Part shown: piece after piece, positions 60,234 to 64,000 of the stretch
How the letters are laid out: every line of letters begins with the position of its first letter
Position numbering within the stretch: the first letter of the stretch is position 1
DNA from: Argopecten irradians
Taxonomy: Eukaryota > Mollusca > Bivalvia > Pectinida > Pectinidae
DNA: 64,000 nucleotides
NCBI RefSeq assembly: GCF_041381155.1
Contig: NC_091134.1
Coordinates: 5,446,255-5,510,254, forward strand
Direction: 5' to 3'
Made by a program: the position numbers and the translations under genes
The notes under the pieces: generated by a model
Seen by the model: only the letters and a program-made list of their open reading frames with translations
Database searches by the model: none
What the model was told of the DNA's origin: nothing

Positions 60234-60559
60234 CGATCTAATTAAAATTCGATGTTCATTATCTACTCCGTACACTCCGTATGAACATCTAACCACATCC
60301 CTATAGGGGTCACGTCAGAATGACCTTTGCTTTCATATTTGATCGACCAATCAAATCGCCGCTGCCAAGATTGTGTGAATTCAGAAGTTCTCTACACAAA
60401 TAAATTTATGAACCGATCCGAGGATTACCGAAAGTTTATTTTGACAATGGCAGCCTCCATGTCTGAGACAGTGGTTACGCCTCAGAAGATAGGGATGTGG
60501 TTAGATGTTCATACGGAGTGTACAGAGTAAATAATGAACATCGAATTTTAATTAGATTG
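60234..60559. mobile_element. MITE with about 70-bp terminal inverted repeats and 9-bp target duplication
   Basis: Flanked by identical 9-mers CATTCAAAG (60225-60233 and 60560-60568). The left arm CGATCTAATTAAAATTCGAT continues through GTTCATTATCTACTCCGTAC to ACATCCCTAT; the right arm is its near-perfect complement ending ATTTTAATTAGATTG. The length is 326 bp. Nine-base duplications with long inverted repeats are the hallmark of the Mutator superfamily. The 67-codon frame inside (60327-60530) extends into the right arm and has no known domain. Confidence 0.88.
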
Positions 60560-60569
60560 CATTCAAAGT

Positions 60570-60838
60570 AATTTATATTAACATACTCGGTAGGCCCTCA
60601 ACATGCTACAGGTCCCAATTCAGGCCTCTTTGCCTTTCAGAATTTGACAAGTAGTTTAAATATTTTTGGATTTTTGGCCTCTGTGACTTTGAATATAGGC
60701 CAAGGTCAATCACATTAATACACTTGATAGTCAGTTATGTCAGTATGCTACATGCCAAATATCAGGTCTCTAGGCCTTCTAGAACTTCACAGAAAGATGT
60801 CTTTTAAGTTTATAGGATTTTTAGGTCATCTAGCTGAC
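60570..60838. repeat. Outer dispersed repeat, left part
   Basis: Two diverged units of about 170 bp with ATGCTACAGGTCCCAATTCA, TTTTTGGCCTCTGTGACTTT and GGCCTTCTAGAACTTCACAG. The same units resume at 63191, so the element at 60839-63190 sits inside this repeat. Confidence 0.65.
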
Positions 60839-63190
60839 CCAAAGGGTCAGGATGACCTATAGTCATCATGCACCATCCGTCGTCGTCCGCCTTCCGCTGT
60901 GCGTAAACTTTTCATTCAAACAACTTCTTCTCATTAACCGTAAGGCCTAATTAAGTACCCATATTTGGCCTGTAGCATGCTTGGATGGAGGGTTACCAAA
61001 GTTGTGAAAATCAGTGACCTTGACTTACTTTCAAGGTCACAGGGATCAAATAGGCTAAAATCTTTGAACGACTTCTTCTAACTAACTGAAAGGTCCAGGT
61101 TACTCATATTTGGCCTGTGGTATGCTGGGATGAAGGGCTACCAAAGTTGTGAAAATGAATGAACTTGACCTTCTTTCAAGATCACAGGGGTCAAATATGC
61201 TAAAATCTTTGAACAACTTCTTCCAACTAACCAAAATGTCCAGGGTACTCATATTTGGCCTGAAGCATGTTGGGAACGAGGGCTACCAAATTTGTGAAAA
61301 TGAATGACTTTGACCTACTTTCAAGGTCACAGGGGTCAAAAAAGGCTAAAATCTTTGAACAACTTCTTACTAATCGAAAAGTTCAGGGTACTCATATTTG
61401 GCCTGCTGTATGCTGGGATAAAGAGCGACCAAATTTGTGAAAATGAATGACCTTAACCTACTTTCAAGGTCACAGGGGTCAAATACGCTGAAATCTTTGA
61501 ACGACTTCTTCTACCTAACCGAAATGTCCAGGTTACTCATATTTGGCCTGTGGTATGCTGTTATGAAGGGCTACCAAAGTTGTGAAAATGAATGAACTTG
61601 ACCTACTTTCAAGATCACAGGGGTCAAATATGCTAAAATCTTTGAACAACTTCTTCCAACTAACCAAATGTCCAGGGTACTCATATTTGGCCTGTAGCAT
61701 GTTGGGAACGAGGGCGACCAAATTTGTGAAAATGAATGACCTTAACCTACTTTCAAGGTCACAGGGGTCAAATAGGCTGAAATCATTGAACGACTTCTTC
61801 TACCTAACCGAAATGTCCAGGTTACTCATATTTGGCCTATGGTATGCTGGGATGAAGGGCTACCAAATTTGTAAAAATAAATGACCTTGATCTACTTTCA
61901 AGGTCACAATTGGGTCAAATAGGCCAAAATATTTGAATGACTTCTTTTAATTAACCGAAAAGTCCAGGGTTCTCATATTTGGTTTGTGGTATGCTGGGAC
62001 AAAAAGCAACCAAAGATGTGAAAATGATTGACCTTGACCTACTTTCAAGATCACAGGGGTCAAACATGCTAAAATCTTTGAATCGCCTATGGTATGACTT
62101 TTCCTAACTAACCAAAAGGTCCAGGGTACTCGTATTTCGCCTATGGTATGCTGGGATAAAGGGCGACCAAAGTTGTGAAAATGAATAAAATTGACCTTCT
62201 TTCAAGGTCACAGGGGGGTCAAATAGACTGAAATCTTTGAATGACTTCTTCTTACTAATCGAAATGTCCAGGGTACTCATATTTGGCCTATAGCATGCTG
62301 GAATGGAGGGCTACCAAAGTTGTGAAAATGAATGACCTTGACCTACTTTAAAGGTCACAGGGGGTCAAATATGCAAAAATCTTTGAACAACATCTTCCAA
62401 CCTACCGAAAGGTCCAGGGTACTCATAGTTAGCCTGTGCTATGCTGGGATAAAGGCGACCAAAATAGTGAAAATGAATGACCTTGAACTACTTTCAAGGT
62501 CACAGGGGGTCAAGTAGGCTAAAATCTTTGAATGACTTCTTCTTACGAGTCGAAAGGTCCAAGGTACTCATATTTGACCGGTAGCATGCTGGGATAGGGG
62601 GCTACCAAAGTTGTGATATTTGATATTTCAAGGTCATGGGGGTCAATTATTCTAAAATCGTGAATTTTGAACTTTCTCAAGTTCTACCAGTGTGATTTAG
62701 CCGACACTTGCATGAAATGATCCTGACATGGTCCCGACCAAGTGTTGTTATATTTTATGTTGATCAGAAATCCAAGATGGCAGCCACACCCGCCATCTTG
62801 AAAATATAGTTTGAACATATTTATAAGTTCTACCAGTGCGATTTTGCTGGAACTTGTCTGAAATGATACTGACATTGTCCCAACAAAATGTTTGGCTGAA
62901 ACTAACATGAAATGATCCTTACATGGTCCCGACCAAGTGTTTTATTTGTTGGGTCGATCTGGAATCCATGATGACCTCCACAGTCGCCACTTTGAAAACA
63001 CATTTTGATCTTCTCAAGTTCTACCGGTGCGATTTGACTAAAACTTGCCTGGAATTACCCTGATATGATCTTGACAAAGTGTTGTTTCATCTCTGGTTGA
63101 TCCCAAATCGAAGATGGCTACCATGACACCTTATGTAATTAATTTCCAATACAGCTACTGCTAAGGTAGTCAGATGACCATGAAGGCCCT
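60839..63190. repeat. Pearl-like element with about 12 core units of 145 bp
   Basis: Starts GACCCAAAGGGTCAGGATGA with a CATCCGTCGTCGTCCG leader, then repeats a unit of about 145 bp marked by CATATTTGGCCTGTGGTATG, CTACCAAAGTTGTGAAAATG, TTGACCTACTTTCAAGGTCA and AAATCTTTGAACAACTTCTT, from about 60950 to 62600. Then come diverged units of another type (AAGTTCTACCAGTGTGATTT, ACATGGTCCCGACCAAGTGT, 62670-63110), and the end TCAGATGACCATGAAGGCCC TAGGCCTCTTG. Open frames near 61533-61884 and 62332-62517 are repeat by-products. Confidence 0.75.
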
Positions 63191-63515
63191 AGGCCTCTTG
63201 TTGGCCCCTTGTGACCTTGAATGAAAGTCAATGTCATCCTTATCAAATATAATAGGCATTTAAATGTCAGCATGCTACAGGTCTTATATTAGATTTCTAG
63301 GCCTTCTACAACTTCATCAGAAGCAATTTGAAGATTTTAAGATTTTAAGCCTGTGTGACCTTGAATGAACGTCAAGCATTCATATTAACAAACTTGGTAG
63401 TCATTTATGTCAGCATGCTACAGACATAGGTTTCTAGGCTTTCTAGAACTTCACAGGAAGAAATTTGAAGATTTCACTTTTTGGCCCCTGTGACCTTGAG
63501 TCAAGGTCAACAGTG
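63191..63515. repeat. Outer dispersed repeat, right part
   Basis: Continues the units seen at 60570-60838 (TTGGCCCCTTGTGACCTTGA, GTCAGCATGCTACAGGTCTT, CTAGGCCTTCTACAACTTCA). Ends around the perfect palindrome TGACCTTGAGTCAAGGTCA at 63491-63509. Confidence 0.6.
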
Positions 63516-63524
63516 GGAAATTTT

Positions 63525-63700
63525 TACGTTTTAGAATGGCTGAGACGAGTTTTAAGATGTATTTTGTTGTTTGGGGGGCTCGGGGATCTCCCTTGAGAAA
63601 AAAAATATTACGATTTGGAATGGCTGATTTTTACCGGGGATCTCCCTTGAGAAAAAAATATTACGATTTGGAATGGCTGATTTTTACAATGTATTTTGAT
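63525..63700. repeat. Short tandem repeat, about 2.5 units of 55 bp
   Basis: GGGGATCTCCCTTGAGAAAA and TTACGATTTGGAATGGCTGA alternate at 63525-63700. Produces a short open frame without meaning. Confidence 0.75.
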
Positions 63701-64000
63701 GATTTGAAAGCGTTCTTAACACGGTAATTTTTCGATTTAAAGTTACCTGCATTTAGAAATCATAATTGTGAGTGTCGTCATACCATTATGCAACCCAGCT
63801 CGATCTGAACATACCGGATTCACACCATCGGCACATTGATGGGTAACTCAACATGATAATGAATTGATTGTCTTGCTAAGACATATAAATAAATTGGTCT
63901 TTTAAGAAGCTCTTTTTGAAATAATGTAATCCCTTGATAGACATTTTTAGTCTAGTTCGTGTGTATTGAATTTTCATTATTTGCACATTACGTACGTGCA
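63701..64000. other. Unassigned right edge
   Basis: No gene or repeat recognised in the last 300 bases. Confidence 0.4.

Noticed and set aside
60327-60530. Small gene inside the 9-bp-duplication MITE
   Set aside because: The frame runs into the terminal repeat and has no domain; the element is non-autonomous.
60839-63190. Helitron with a standard end
   Set aside because: No TC start or CTRR end could be fixed; only the lack of target duplication and a small 3' hairpin fit, so it is kept as a pearl-like repeat.

Overview
The window looks like AT-rich nuclear DNA of a bivalve mollusc, most likely a pteriomorph such as a scallop. This is inferred from animal gene families with GT-AG introns, a dense field of tRNA-derived SINEs with (CAAA)n tails, and tandem-core repeats of the kind described as pearl elements in oysters. 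The species cannot be fixed from sequence alone.

Layout, left to right. (1) The last coding exon of XXYLT1 (+, 348-1040) and its 3' UTR. (2) A relic of a reverse-transcriptase element tail that runs into a 5-kb, 60-bp minisatellite (3186-8217), then a small tandem-core element. (3) A complete seven-exon Gfo/Idh/MocA oxidoreductase gene of the inositol 2-dehydrogenase type (+, 10738-17117), whose introns hold a 42-bp array starting at a splice donor and a 675-bp inverted-repeat element. (4) On the minus strand, a complete 13-exon SLC6 transporter gene (24069-34774) and, downstream of it, a decayed partial duplicate of its 3' half (17761-20440). (5) A mobile-element-rich stretch (35-47 kb): SINEs, MITEs, a LINE relic, a 1.55-kb direct tandem duplication, a zinc-ribbon plus HIRAN gene fragment on the minus strand, and a pogo-type transposase relic. 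(6) A complete three-coding-exon DUF1647-like membrane protein gene (+, 50504-53088) with a probable non-coding first exon near 48 kb. (7) A repeat-only right flank: tandem arrays, a hAT-type MITE, a 133-nt hairpin, a Penelope-like fossil, a Mutator-type MITE with 9-bp target duplication, and a 145-bp satellite-core element inserted inside another repeat.

The genes do not form an operon-like unit and their functions (O-glycan xylosylation on Notch-type EGF repeats, sugar or polyol oxidation, Na+-coupled solute uptake, an unknown membrane protein) are unrelated. What unites the window is that nearly every gene carries or adjoins its own private tandem array, several placed at splice sites. No clear previously undescribed system is evident. 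The best leads are the dead SLC6 3' duplicate, the zinc-ribbon/HIRAN gene, the minisatellite seeded from retroelement coding sequence, and the repeat units carrying paired TCAAGGTCA half-sites.
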